A stretch of 64,000 nucleotides of DNA from JAAFHB01 sp942493325 (GTDB lineage Bacteria; Bacteroidota; Bacteroidia; Bacteroidales; Prolixibacteraceae): the NCBI GenBank assembly GCA_942493325.1, contig OW818689.1, positions 2,046,001 to 2,110,000 on the forward strand. The letters run 5' to 3'. Positions 27,584-35,673 of this stretch are shown in pieces; the stretch's first letter is position 1; the number at the start of each line of letters is the position of its first letter. The notes beneath the pieces were generated by a model, which was given only the letters and a program-made list of their open reading frames with translations, made no database searches and had not been told where the DNA came from. A program made the translations under genes and the position numbers.

Positions 27584-28723
27584 ATGAACACTTCTCGGAG
27601 GAACTTCATCAAATCTTCAGCAATTGGTACCGGTACTTTGATTATTGGAGCATCGTTACCGCTAAGTGCAATTTACCCTGGCTTCAAAACTGACGAACTA
27701 ATTAAAGCCTACGATATTGATTTTAATTGGGGTGAAGGAGGTCCTAACGGATTTGCCAAACCTGGATTATGGGCGGATGCAAATCCCGAAGAGCATGTGA
27801 ATTGGTATGCTGCATTGGGATGTAATGTAATACAATCTTTTGCCGTTTCATGTAATGGTTATGCCTGGTACAAAAATGGGATTGTTCCTGAGCAACCAGG
27901 ATTGAAATACGATTTTCTGACCGATCAGGTAAAGCTGGCACATCGAAAAAACATAAAAGTGTTTGGCTATTTCTGCGCAGGATCCAATACAAAGTGGGGC
28001 CAGGAACATCCCGATTTAAGCTACGGGTTTCCTTCGAACCCTCATATTCCATATACTAAACAGTATCTTGATTACCTGTGTGTTTCTATCGAAGATGCCA
28101 TAAAAAAGACCGGTATCGATGGTGTGTTTATTGACTGGTTATGGAATCCCGGAACAACGATGGAGCCATATCCGCCATTAAAATGGATGGATTGCGAACA
28201 AGTAATGTACGGTGAACTGATGAATCAGTCTTTCCCCGGTAAGGAAAAAATAACCCCTGAAATTGAACTTCAGTTTCGTCGAAAAGCAATTGACCGTTGC
28301 TGGAAAAGGATTCGGGAAATAGTGAAGAAAACAGATCCTGATTGCATCATTTGGTTGACATCTTGTCAGCTTACAAGTAAAGACATAGCCGGATCGGATA
28401 TGCTGATGGAGGTTGATTGGGTGCTAAATGAAGCCGGGGATATTGCAACAACGGAATCTGTACGCAGCATGCTGGGCAAACACACCCGGCTGGTAACCTG
28501 CCTGGCTAATTGGAACGGACAGGATCCTGTCAAAATTATTCCGGCAGCCATAAAAGAAAATGTTGGACTATATGGCTTTACCAAACCTGTTTCAGGTTCA
28601 ATAATGCCGCCGGTTGATTACTATCTTTCGAAATCAATTGATAGTTTTAAAGGGGATGAACGAAATATTGCGGTACTAGCTCGTGTATACAACAATTTGC
28701 CTTTTGATTATGTGAAAAAATGA
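27584..28723 (+). CDS. TIM-barrel putative glycoside hydrolase, Tat-exported (paralogue A)
   Basis: A 379-residue protein with a twin-arginine signal (SRRNFIKSSAIGTGTLIIG). The mature part looks like a single (beta/alpha)8 barrel: NVIQSFAVSCNGYAWYKNG, IKVFGYFCAGSNTKW, GIDGVFIDWLWNPG (acidic strand ends) and LVTCLANWNG. I cannot place it in a named CAZy family; it loosely resembles GHL-type and GH29/GH36-like barrels. The neighbouring gene is a full-length paralogue. As first gene of the GRE operon next to GH29 enzymes, it probably acts on a fucose-containing substrate, but that is inference. Confidence 0.75.
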   Translation: MNTSRRNFIKSSAIGTGTLIIGASLPLSAIYPGFKTDELIKAYDIDFNWGEGGPNGFAKPGLWADANPEEHVNWYAALGCNVIQSFAVSCNGYAWYKNGIVPEQPGLKYDFLTDQVKLAHRKNIKVFGYFCAGSNTKWGQEHPDLSYGFPSNPHIPYTKQYLDYLCVSIEDAIKKTGIDGVFIDWLWNPGTTMEPYPPLKWMDCEQVMYGELMNQSFPGKEKITPEIELQFRRKAIDRCWKRIREIVKKTDPDCIIWLTSCQLTSKDIAGSDMLMEVDWVLNEAGDIATTESVRSMLGKHTRLVTCLANWNGQDPVKIIPAAIKENVGLYGFTKPVSGSIMPPVDYYLSKSIDSFKGDERNIAVLARVYNNLPFDYVKK

Positions 28724-28816
28724 TGCTATTTATGAAATACCAAAGAATGAAGTTTAGTATCTGCTAAAATTGAAATATAAATGCATTAGGTAATAAACAA
28801 CTTTTACAATTTTAAA

Positions 28817-29959
28817 ATGAATCACAAAATGCCTCCGTTAATGAATAAAAATATTCTTTTTTTAACAATAATCACAATTTGTGCCCTATTTATCGAATGT
28901 ACTAATCCGAATAAAACCAATGTTTCAATTGACAAATCAATAAAAGCCTTCAATATTGATTACAACTGGGGGCCGGGCGGAGCACATGGTTTTGCAGAAC
29001 CGGGTTTATGGGCTGATGCCAATCCCAATACATTGATGAAGTGGTATGAGGATTTTGGTTGCAATGTGGTCCATTCATTTGGTGTTTCGTGTAACGGTTA
29101 TGCGTGGTACAAAAATGGTTTTGTTCCGGAACAACCAGGGCTGAAATATGATTTTTTGACAGAGATGGTCAAAATTGGACGCGAAAAAAAGATGAAAGTA
29201 TTTGGCTATTTCTGTATTGGAGCGAATAATAAATGGGAGGAAGAACATCCTGATTTGTGTTACCAGATGAATGGCCAGCAAATTCCTTTTACTTCCAGAT
29301 ATATTGGTTACTTATGTTTTTCCATTGAAGATGCTATTAAGAAAACCGATATGGACGGTATAATGCTGGATTGGTTTTATAATCCGGGAGGCGGAAGAGA
29401 TCCGCTTCCTCCGTTAAGATGGATACCCTGTGAGCAGGTAATGTACCAGGAATTAATGACACAACCGTTCCCCGGGAAAGATAAAATTACCGCTGAAATT
29501 GAATTGAATTTTCGTCGTAAAGCGATTGACCGGGCCTGGAAGCAGATTAAAAAGATAACAAAGAAAACAAAGCCCGACTGTATCATCTGGTTAACCGCTT
29601 ATGAGGTTAACAGTAAAGAATATTCCGGTACAGCGATGTTAAAAGAAGTCGATTGGTTAATGAATGAAGCGGGAGACATCTCAGGAACTAAAGTGATGAG
29701 AGAATTGACAGGAAGCAAAACTAAACTTATCACCTGTCTGGCAAATTGGAATAAACAAGACCCTGCTGAAGTTGTGCCTGCGGCAATCAATGAAAAAGTT
29801 GGTCTTTATGGGTTTACCAAACCTAATGCAGGTTCTATGATGACACCAGTTGATTATTATTTATCGAAATCTGTGGATAGTTTAAAAGGTGACGAGAAAA
29901 ATATTGCAGTATTGGCCCGTGCGTACAATAATTTACCATTCAATTATGTGAAAAAATGA
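28817..29959 (+). CDS. TIM-barrel putative glycoside hydrolase, Sec-exported (paralogue B)
   Basis: A 380-residue protein that aligns end to end with the preceding gene (shared GYAWYKNG, VPEQPGLKYDFLTEM/DQ, FRRKAIDR, ITCLANWN, VGLYGFTKP, PVDYYLSKS). Instead of a Tat leader it has a hydrophobic Sec-type N-terminus ending near IECTN, a weak lipobox. The likely catalytic strand reads DMDGIMLDWFYNPGGG. The pair arose by tandem duplication and then changed export route. Possible alternative starts are Met1 and Met10 (MNKNILFL); the second gives a more normal signal. Function unknown. Confidence 0.75.
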   Translation: MNHKMPPLMNKNILFLTIITICALFIECTNPNKTNVSIDKSIKAFNIDYNWGPGGAHGFAEPGLWADANPNTLMKWYEDFGCNVVHSFGVSCNGYAWYKNGFVPEQPGLKYDFLTEMVKIGREKKMKVFGYFCIGANNKWEEEHPDLCYQMNGQQIPFTSRYIGYLCFSIEDAIKKTDMDGIMLDWFYNPGGGRDPLPPLRWIPCEQVMYQELMTQPFPGKDKITAEIELNFRRKAIDRAWKQIKKITKKTKPDCIIWLTAYEVNSKEYSGTAMLKEVDWLMNEAGDISGTKVMRELTGSKTKLITCLANWNKQDPAEVVPAAINEKVGLYGFTKPNAGSMMTPVDYYLSKSVDSLKGDEKNIAVLARAYNNLPFNYVKK

Positions 29960-30023
29960 ATATCCTATAGCTATCATATTATTGTAAATCCAATTATTAA
30001 AATAATCATTATAGACAAAAGCT

Positions 30024-31091
30024 ATGAGAATTAAAAACACATTTATTATCTTAATTTGTACAATCCTCCTTACTGGGTTTGTGAAAAAAACAGATCCTGA
30101 CACAAAAAAGATTGATGATAAGGTTCGGGCAGAACAGATCAAAGAGATGAAATTTGGCATGTTTATTTGTTGGTCGTTCAGTACCTTCTCAGGAAGAGAA
30201 TGGACGCCTACTCTGGACAAAGATGCCACATATTTTAAAGCAAAGGATTGCGATACAGACCAATGGTGTAAAGTTGCAAAAGATGCCGGAATGGGTTATA
30301 TATTATTCCTGACAAAACATCATGATGGTTTTTGCTTGTGGGATACTAAAACTACTGAAAAAAAAGTAACCAACAGCCCTTTGGGAATCGATGTGTTGGC
30401 AAAACTTCGCAAATCGTGCGATAAATATGGCATAAAACTGGCACTTTATTTTTCTGAAGGAGATTGGAATTGGCCTGGTGCAATCGACGGTAAAGGTAGT
30501 AGTACTGGCATGGGCATAAATCAAGAAATGAAAAAAGCACAATTAAAGGAGCTGTGTACACAATATGGTCCCATTGAATTTTTCTGGATGGATCATGCAG
30601 TTGGAGATGGCGGTCTGATTCATAAAGCAACAGTGGAGTGGGTACATCAATTCCAACCTAATTGTTTTGTGGGTTTTAATTCAGGAGAAACAGCAGGACG
30701 TTTAAACATCCGTGAGAGGGGAAATCCGGGACCCATCGGTGATGAAAACGCTGTTGGTTACAAAAACCATATCCATGCAAATTACGATAATTTTCTGGTA
30801 TCTGAATTTACTTATCCAATACTGCCAAAACATAAAGGTGGAGCAGATTGGTTTTATTCTCTCCCTGAACATGAAAAATTGGTACTTCCTGCTGAAAAGA
30901 TATACCAGGATTATTTAGGGGCTATAAAATATGGAAATATTTTTTCTTTGGATATTGGTCCAAATTACGAAGGTCGTATAAGAGATATTGATGTTAAAAC
31001 TCTAAAACAAATTGGTCGATATATTAAAGGTAAAGATAAGTTCCCGGAAAACTGGGACAGCAAAGCATATGAGAATGTACAAAAGGAATAA
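30024..31091 (+). CDS. Divergent GH29-like alpha-L-fucosidase
   Basis: A 355-residue catalytic-domain-only GH29 relative with a Sec signal (ILICTILLTGFV). Family features include FLTKHHDGFCLWDTK, a likely nucleophile Asp190 in PIEFFWMDHAV, and FSLDIGPNYEGRI near the end. The usual HWG motif is FICWSFS here, so the conserved fucose-binding His is replaced by Cys49. The C-terminal beta-sandwich found in the other GH29 genes of the window is missing. Substrate preference is therefore likely shifted. It lies 64 nt after paralogue B and 21 nt before the GRE gene, so it is an integral part of that operon. Confidence 0.85.
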   Translation: MRIKNTFIILICTILLTGFVKKTDPDTKKIDDKVRAEQIKEMKFGMFICWSFSTFSGREWTPTLDKDATYFKAKDCDTDQWCKVAKDAGMGYILFLTKHHDGFCLWDTKTTEKKVTNSPLGIDVLAKLRKSCDKYGIKLALYFSEGDWNWPGAIDGKGSSTGMGINQEMKKAQLKELCTQYGPIEFFWMDHAVGDGGLIHKATVEWVHQFQPNCFVGFNSGETAGRLNIRERGNPGPIGDENAVGYKNHIHANYDNFLVSEFTYPILPKHKGGADWFYSLPEHEKLVLPAEKIYQDYLGAIKYGNIFSLDIGPNYEGRIRDIDVKTLKQIGRYIKGKDKFPENWDSKAYENVQKE

Positions 31092-31112
31092 AAATCATAA
31101 ATCTTAGGAGTT

Positions 31113-33377
31113 ATGAGAACAAAAATCATTAAAAACGCAAGGATAAATAAACTGCAGGAAAGAAACCTTTTTCTTGCACAAAATCATAAACGTGATCTCT
31201 ATGTCGACAACCCTGAATTCCTGGTTTATCACTGGTCAGGCAAAGCTGCCGCTTTTAGTCCGGCAACAGGAGAAACTTCTTCTGTTGCCAGTGAAAGAAT
31301 AAATTGCGGAGATCACAATTGTCGCGTCGATAATGGTCAGCCGTTCCCATTTGTCAGCAAGATGCCCTCCAAAGTAAATGGGTTTTCCTACGATGAAAAT
31401 AATTTTGCTGCTGATTATGCTTTTTTTCTCGATCACACCCCCGTTATCATCAATCCACATGAACGAATTGTTGGTGAGTTCAACTGGCAGCTCGACGAAG
31501 CCCGCTTTTTTAAATATCCGGATGAGAACCAAAAACTGGGATTCGAAGCCCGAAAATTTGGGGCCGGAGGAATAAGTTTTACTCACACCTGTCCCGATTT
31601 AAGTATCGGAATGGAATTGGGCTGGGGAGGAATTCTAAATAAAATCCAGACAAACTTAGTCCGGTTTCAGAAAAATGATAACCAAAAAAGTGTTGAATAT
31701 CTCAAGGCTTCGGAAGTAGTTTGCAATTCAATCATACGTTATATTGAAAGGTATGCCAATAATGCAAATGTACTGGCTAGCAGCGAAACTGATCCGGAGT
31801 TAAAAGAAAACTACGGAATTGTGGCGCGTTCATGCAGGAATATCATTACCCAGTCTCCATCCAGTTTTATTGAAGCAGTGCAATGGATCAACTTTTTTCA
31901 GGTTTTCGAGCGTATCATCGGGCATGGAAATGGCTACGGTCGGCTGGATCAGCTTTTGATCGGTTTTTATAATGTGGATGCGAATAAAAAAATCATGACC
32001 CATGAATATGCCCGGGATCTTGTAGCGGAACTGTATCTGAAATATGGCGGCAACTACTTCTGTTTCGGCGGTCGTAATCAGGCATTAGAAGATGCAACCA
32101 ACGAGATGAGCTGGATTGGCATTGAAGCTTATGACATGACTGGCGGTTACAATCAGCTCGGAGCAATGTGGCACAGCGATATTAATACTGCATTCTGGAA
32201 TTATGCCTGCGATGTGGTTGGAAGGCATGGGTGTGGCGCACCAACGCTGGTTAATTACGACGTGATGCGTGCCAGCGAATTGCGATCTGGGTACAGTGTA
32301 GAAGATAGCTGGAACATCGCCTATTCCGGATGTCAGTGGTATTGTTCTGTTGGAAAAGAATACAATGATCAGGACCTGAATTCATTGGTTTTGGTTCAAC
32401 CCATGCAACGTGCCATGCAGCATTCAGCTGATTATAATCTCGAAAAATGGGACGATTTTTGGGCAGTATATTGTAATGAAGTCAATAAAACAGCTGATGT
32501 TTTGGTCGATTTTAAAAACAACACCTACAAATGGCAGCACAAAGTCTGGCCTGAAATGGTCACGTCGTTTTGCATGCACGGCCCAATTGAAAATGGCCGC
32601 GATGTAACCGATGTACGGGCGGTTGCCAACAATTATACTTCGGTGAATGTTCTTGGCGTACCGAATGTAGCCGATAGTATGTTTGCGATGAAGGAACTCG
32701 TTTTTCAGCAGAAGAAATATTCGATGCAGGAACTGACTGAAGCCATTGCTAATAACTGGGAAGGCAAAGAACTGATGCGAAGGGACTTTCTGAATCAGCC
32801 CAAATTTGGGAACGATATCGAATCGGTTGATTCCATGGCACTGCAGATCTCAAAACAAGTCCGTGAACTGCTCGAAGGCAAACACAACATCAAAGGATTC
32901 CATTTCCGTCCTTCGCTTTTTCAGTTTATGGGTCACACCTATGCCGGACTGTTGCTGGGAGCCACGCCCGATGGACGAAAAGCCGACGAACCGCTGGCAC
33001 ATGGCATGAATCCAATGCACGGACGAAACACCGAAGGAATGCTTCCAACCATGCGTTCGTTCACCAAATTGAATTTTGCCGAATATCAGGGAGGTTCCTT
33101 TCAAGTTGAATTGCATCCAAGTTTTTTCCCTGACGGAGCAAAAAGAGGCGATACCGTTGAACTGTTTTCGACGAATTTCTTCGAAATGGGCGGAGTGCAA
33201 ATTAACCTGAATGTGGTAGACATCAACACCCTCAAAAAGGCGATGGAAAATCCGGATAAACCTGAATATAAAAACATTGTAGTAAAAGTTACCGGCTACT
33301 CCTCGCATTTTGTTGTGATGGATCATAAGTTTCAGGAAGAATTTGTAAAACGGGTAAATTACAGTTCACTACAATAG
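31113..33377 (+). CDS. Glycyl radical enzyme of unassigned specificity
   Basis: A 754-residue member of the pyruvate-formate-lyase/diol-dehydratase superfamily, cytosolic and oxygen-sensitive. The C-terminal glycyl-radical motif VTGYSSHF places the radical on Gly728, and GGVQINLNVVD precedes it. The active-site loop is AYSGCQWYCSVGKEYN with Cys407 as probable thiyl residue. Dehydratases and most other GREs have G-C-x-E with a catalytic Glu two residues after Cys; here it is Trp409. PFL has two adjacent Cys; here the second Cys is at 411. So it is neither a normal diol dehydratase nor a PFL. An AGGAG-like sequence lies 2-7 nt before the start. The activase gene begins directly after its stop codon. 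Confidence 0.9.
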   Translation: MRTKIIKNARINKLQERNLFLAQNHKRDLYVDNPEFLVYHWSGKAAAFSPATGETSSVASERINCGDHNCRVDNGQPFPFVSKMPSKVNGFSYDENNFAADYAFFLDHTPVIINPHERIVGEFNWQLDEARFFKYPDENQKLGFEARKFGAGGISFTHTCPDLSIGMELGWGGILNKIQTNLVRFQKNDNQKSVEYLKASEVVCNSIIRYIERYANNANVLASSETDPELKENYGIVARSCRNIITQSPSSFIEAVQWINFFQVFERIIGHGNGYGRLDQLLIGFYNVDANKKIMTHEYARDLVAELYLKYGGNYFCFGGRNQALEDATNEMSWIGIEAYDMTGGYNQLGAMWHSDINTAFWNYACDVVGRHGCGAPTLVNYDVMRASELRSGYSVEDSWNIAYSGCQWYCSVGKEYNDQDLNSLVLVQPMQRAMQHSADYNLEKWDDFWAVYCNEVNKTADVLVDFKNNTYKWQHKVWPEMVTSFCMHGPIENGRDVTDVRAVANNYTSVNVLGVPNVADSMFAMKELVFQQKKYSMQELTEAIANNWEGKELMRRDFLNQPKFGNDIESVDSMALQISKQVRELLEGKHNIKGFHFRPSLFQFMGHTYAGLLLGATPDGRKADEPLAHGMNPMHGRNTEGMLPTMRSFTKLNFAEYQGGSFQVELHPSFFPDGAKRGDTVELFSTNFFEMGGVQINLNVVDINTLKKAMENPDKPEYKNIVVKVTGYSSHFVVMDHKFQEEFVKRVNYSSLQ

Positions 33378-34343
33378 ATGTGCGAACAGACTGGGATACT
33401 AACTGAGATTCGTTCACTTTCGGCACACGATGGTCCGGGATTGCGAACCAGCCTATTCTTTAAGGGATGCTCCCTGAAGTGTATGTGGTGTCACAATCCC
33501 GAGACTATTGAATCGGCTCCCGAATTGGAATGGGATGCAAAAACCTGTATCGATTGTCGGATTTGCGAGGCAATTTGTTCTGAAAAGGCAATCGTTTTTA
33601 CAGAACCATTGTCGTACATCATCGACAAAAACAGATGCACCGTTTGCGGCATCTGTGTCGAAAGTTGTCCATCGAAAGCATTGCAGCTAATCGGTGCATC
33701 CTACACCGTTGATCAGTTATTTGACCGGATTCACAAAGACGAAAAATTCATCAGGCAATCGAAAGGAGGAATCACTTTTTCAGGAGGAGAGCCAGCGTTG
33801 CAGTATCTTTTTATCGCTAAACTGGCTCAAAAACTGAAAGCTGCCGGTTATCACCTTGCGCTCGACACCTGTGGAGCAGCGCCCGCCAAAGCGTACGAGA
33901 CACTTGTTCCGCTGATGGACCTGATTTTGTACGATCTGAAAGAAATGATCGACAAAAAGCACCGGCAATTCACCGGATCGTCCAACAAGCTAATTCACAA
34001 AAATCTATTGCTCGTGTTGAATCTCATCTATCAGCAAAAACTAAAAACAGAAGTTTGGATACGGACTCCGCTGATTCCGGGAATGACCGATACACCTGAG
34101 AATATCCGTGCGATTGGTAAATTTTTATCCCAAAACAATAGGGTGCAAAAATGGGAATTGTGCACCTTCAACAACCTCTGCATTGCCAAATACCGAAAGC
34201 TGGGACAAGCCTGGAGTTTGGAAAAATCAGAACTTTTAAGCAACGAACAGGCGGCCACTCTTCTCGATCAGGCCAAACTATCTGCACCTGACAATCTTTC
34301 AATATACCTTTCAGGATTAACAAAAACCTCTAATACAGATTAA
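33378..34343 (+). CDS. Glycyl radical enzyme activase (radical SAM)
   Basis: A 321-residue PflA-like activating enzyme. It has the radical-SAM CxxxCxxC motif at Cys31/35/38 (GCSLKCMWCHN) and two ferredoxin-type 4Fe-4S clusters inserted after it (CIDCRICEAIC at 57-67, CTVCGICVESC at 87-97). The SAM-binding GGEP is in TFSGGEPALQ. The two extra clusters are typical of activases for non-PFL GREs. It abstracts hydrogen from Gly728 of the adjacent enzyme, using S-adenosylmethionine. The ATG follows the GRE stop codon with no gap, indicating translational coupling. Confidence 0.95.
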   Translation: MCEQTGILTEIRSLSAHDGPGLRTSLFFKGCSLKCMWCHNPETIESAPELEWDAKTCIDCRICEAICSEKAIVFTEPLSYIIDKNRCTVCGICVESCPSKALQLIGASYTVDQLFDRIHKDEKFIRQSKGGITFSGGEPALQYLFIAKLAQKLKAAGYHLALDTCGAAPAKAYETLVPLMDLILYDLKEMIDKKHRQFTGSSNKLIHKNLLLVLNLIYQQKLKTEVWIRTPLIPGMTDTPENIRAIGKFLSQNNRVQKWELCTFNNLCIAKYRKLGQAWSLEKSELLSNEQAATLLDQAKLSAPDNLSIYLSGLTKTSNTD

Positions 34344-34350
34344 ACAAATA

Positions 34351-35616
34351 ATGGAAGCACTTAAAACTAATGAAACTAAATTCATTTTAGGTGGGGCACT
34401 TCTACCATTCTTGCTGGTGACCGCTTTGTTTTTCATGTGGGGAATTCCTAATAACCTGAATGGTATTTTGATTAAACAATTTATGAAGTCGATGGAGATT
34501 TCGCGATTTCAGGCGGGACTGATCCAATCAGCATTCTACATGGGTTACTTTTTACTTGCAGTGCCAGCTGCTATGTTGATGAGACGGTACAGTTATAAAA
34601 CCGGGATTGTTTTTGGCTTGTTGCTGTATGCCGCTGGATGTATACTTTTCTGGCCTGCTGCCATAATCGGGCAATATGGGTTCTTCCTGCTCGCACTATT
34701 TGTCATCGCATCCGGGTTGGCTTTTCTTGAAACAGGCGCCAATCCGTTTATTGCGCTGTTAGGTAATTCTGAATCCTCCGAACAAAGGTTGAATTTTTCG
34801 CAGGCATTCAACCCCATAGGTTCGGTGGTGGGTGTTGTATTAGGAACAGTATTTATTTTTTCAGGAGTTGAACCTGATGAGACAAGAATTGCCGCAATGA
34901 AGATGGCTGGCGAATACAAAGGATTTCTTCAACAGGAAACAATGCGGGTTGTAAAACCCTATCTCGCTTTGGCAATATTCGCTTTGGCATGGGCTTTACT
35001 GATTATCAAAGTCAAATTCCCAAAGTTTGAAGTAGAGAAGAATGAATTACCTGGTTCAAAAGGTAAATTCAAAGATCTTTTACGATACCCTCATTTCTGG
35101 AAAGGTGTATTGGCTCAATTTTTCTATGTTGGAGCACAGGTCGGAACCTGGAGTTATTTTATTCCATATGTTCAGGATTATACAATTCAGCCCGAAAAAA
35201 TTGCCGGGTATTTCTTAACCGGGACTTTAGTTGCTTTTGGCCTGGGACGTTTTTCTGCAACCTGGATGATGCGATTCATCCAACCCAACCGCTTGATGGG
35301 CTGGTATAGTATTATCAATGTGATTTTGGTTGGATTTAGTGTGCTGATTCCCGGATGGATTGGTATGTGGGCCATCTTTTTCACGAGCTTCTTTATGTCG
35401 CTGATGTATCCAACGATTTTTGCAACCAGCATCAAAGGACTGGGCGAAAACACAAAAATTGGGGGATCGATATTGGTTATGGCAATCATCGGCGGATCGC
35501 TTTGTACTCCGTTAATGGGATATATTGCCGAAGTAACAAACAGCATGGCTATCGCAATGATTGTTCCATTGGTTGCCTATGTTTATATTGGCTATTATTC
35601 ATTCCGGGTGGCATAA
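34351..35616 (+). CDS. FucP-like MFS sugar transporter lacking the FucP Asp46 equivalent
   Basis: A 421-residue major-facilitator protein with 12 predicted membrane helices, closely related to the L-fucose:H+ symporter FucP (FQAGLIQSAFYMGYFLLAVPA, FLETGANPF, YVGAQVGTWSYFI, YPTIFATSIKGLG). The proton-site Glu (E135 in E. coli FucP) is kept as Glu127. The FucP motif ANNLNDIL, which holds the essential Asp46, reads PNNLNGIL, so the Asp is Gly38. Coupling or substrate choice is probably altered. It lies 7 nt after the activase gene and probably imports the sugar released by the fucosidases. Confidence 0.9.
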   Translation: MEALKTNETKFILGGALLPFLLVTALFFMWGIPNNLNGILIKQFMKSMEISRFQAGLIQSAFYMGYFLLAVPAAMLMRRYSYKTGIVFGLLLYAAGCILFWPAAIIGQYGFFLLALFVIASGLAFLETGANPFIALLGNSESSEQRLNFSQAFNPIGSVVGVVLGTVFIFSGVEPDETRIAAMKMAGEYKGFLQQETMRVVKPYLALAIFALAWALLIIKVKFPKFEVEKNELPGSKGKFKDLLRYPHFWKGVLAQFFYVGAQVGTWSYFIPYVQDYTIQPEKIAGYFLTGTLVAFGLGRFSATWMMRFIQPNRLMGWYSIINVILVGFSVLIPGWIGMWAIFFTSFFMSLMYPTIFATSIKGLGENTKIGGSILVMAIIGGSLCTPLMGYIAEVTNSMAIAMIVPLVAYVYIGYYSFRVA

Positions 35617-35673
35617 ACAAAACATTAAGACAGACAAATAAAAAAACATATTGAAAAATATAATATTGAAATT

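Noticed and set aside
31113..33377. Pyruvate formate-lyase
   Set aside because: No adjacent Cys-Cys pair in the active-site loop, an activase with two extra iron-sulfur clusters, and the sugar-catabolic operon do not fit PFL.
31113..33377. Propanediol dehydratase for the classical anaerobic fucose pathway
   Set aside because: The catalytic Glu after the active-site Cys is missing and there are no microcompartment shell, aldolase, aldehyde dehydrogenase or fucose kinase genes in the window.
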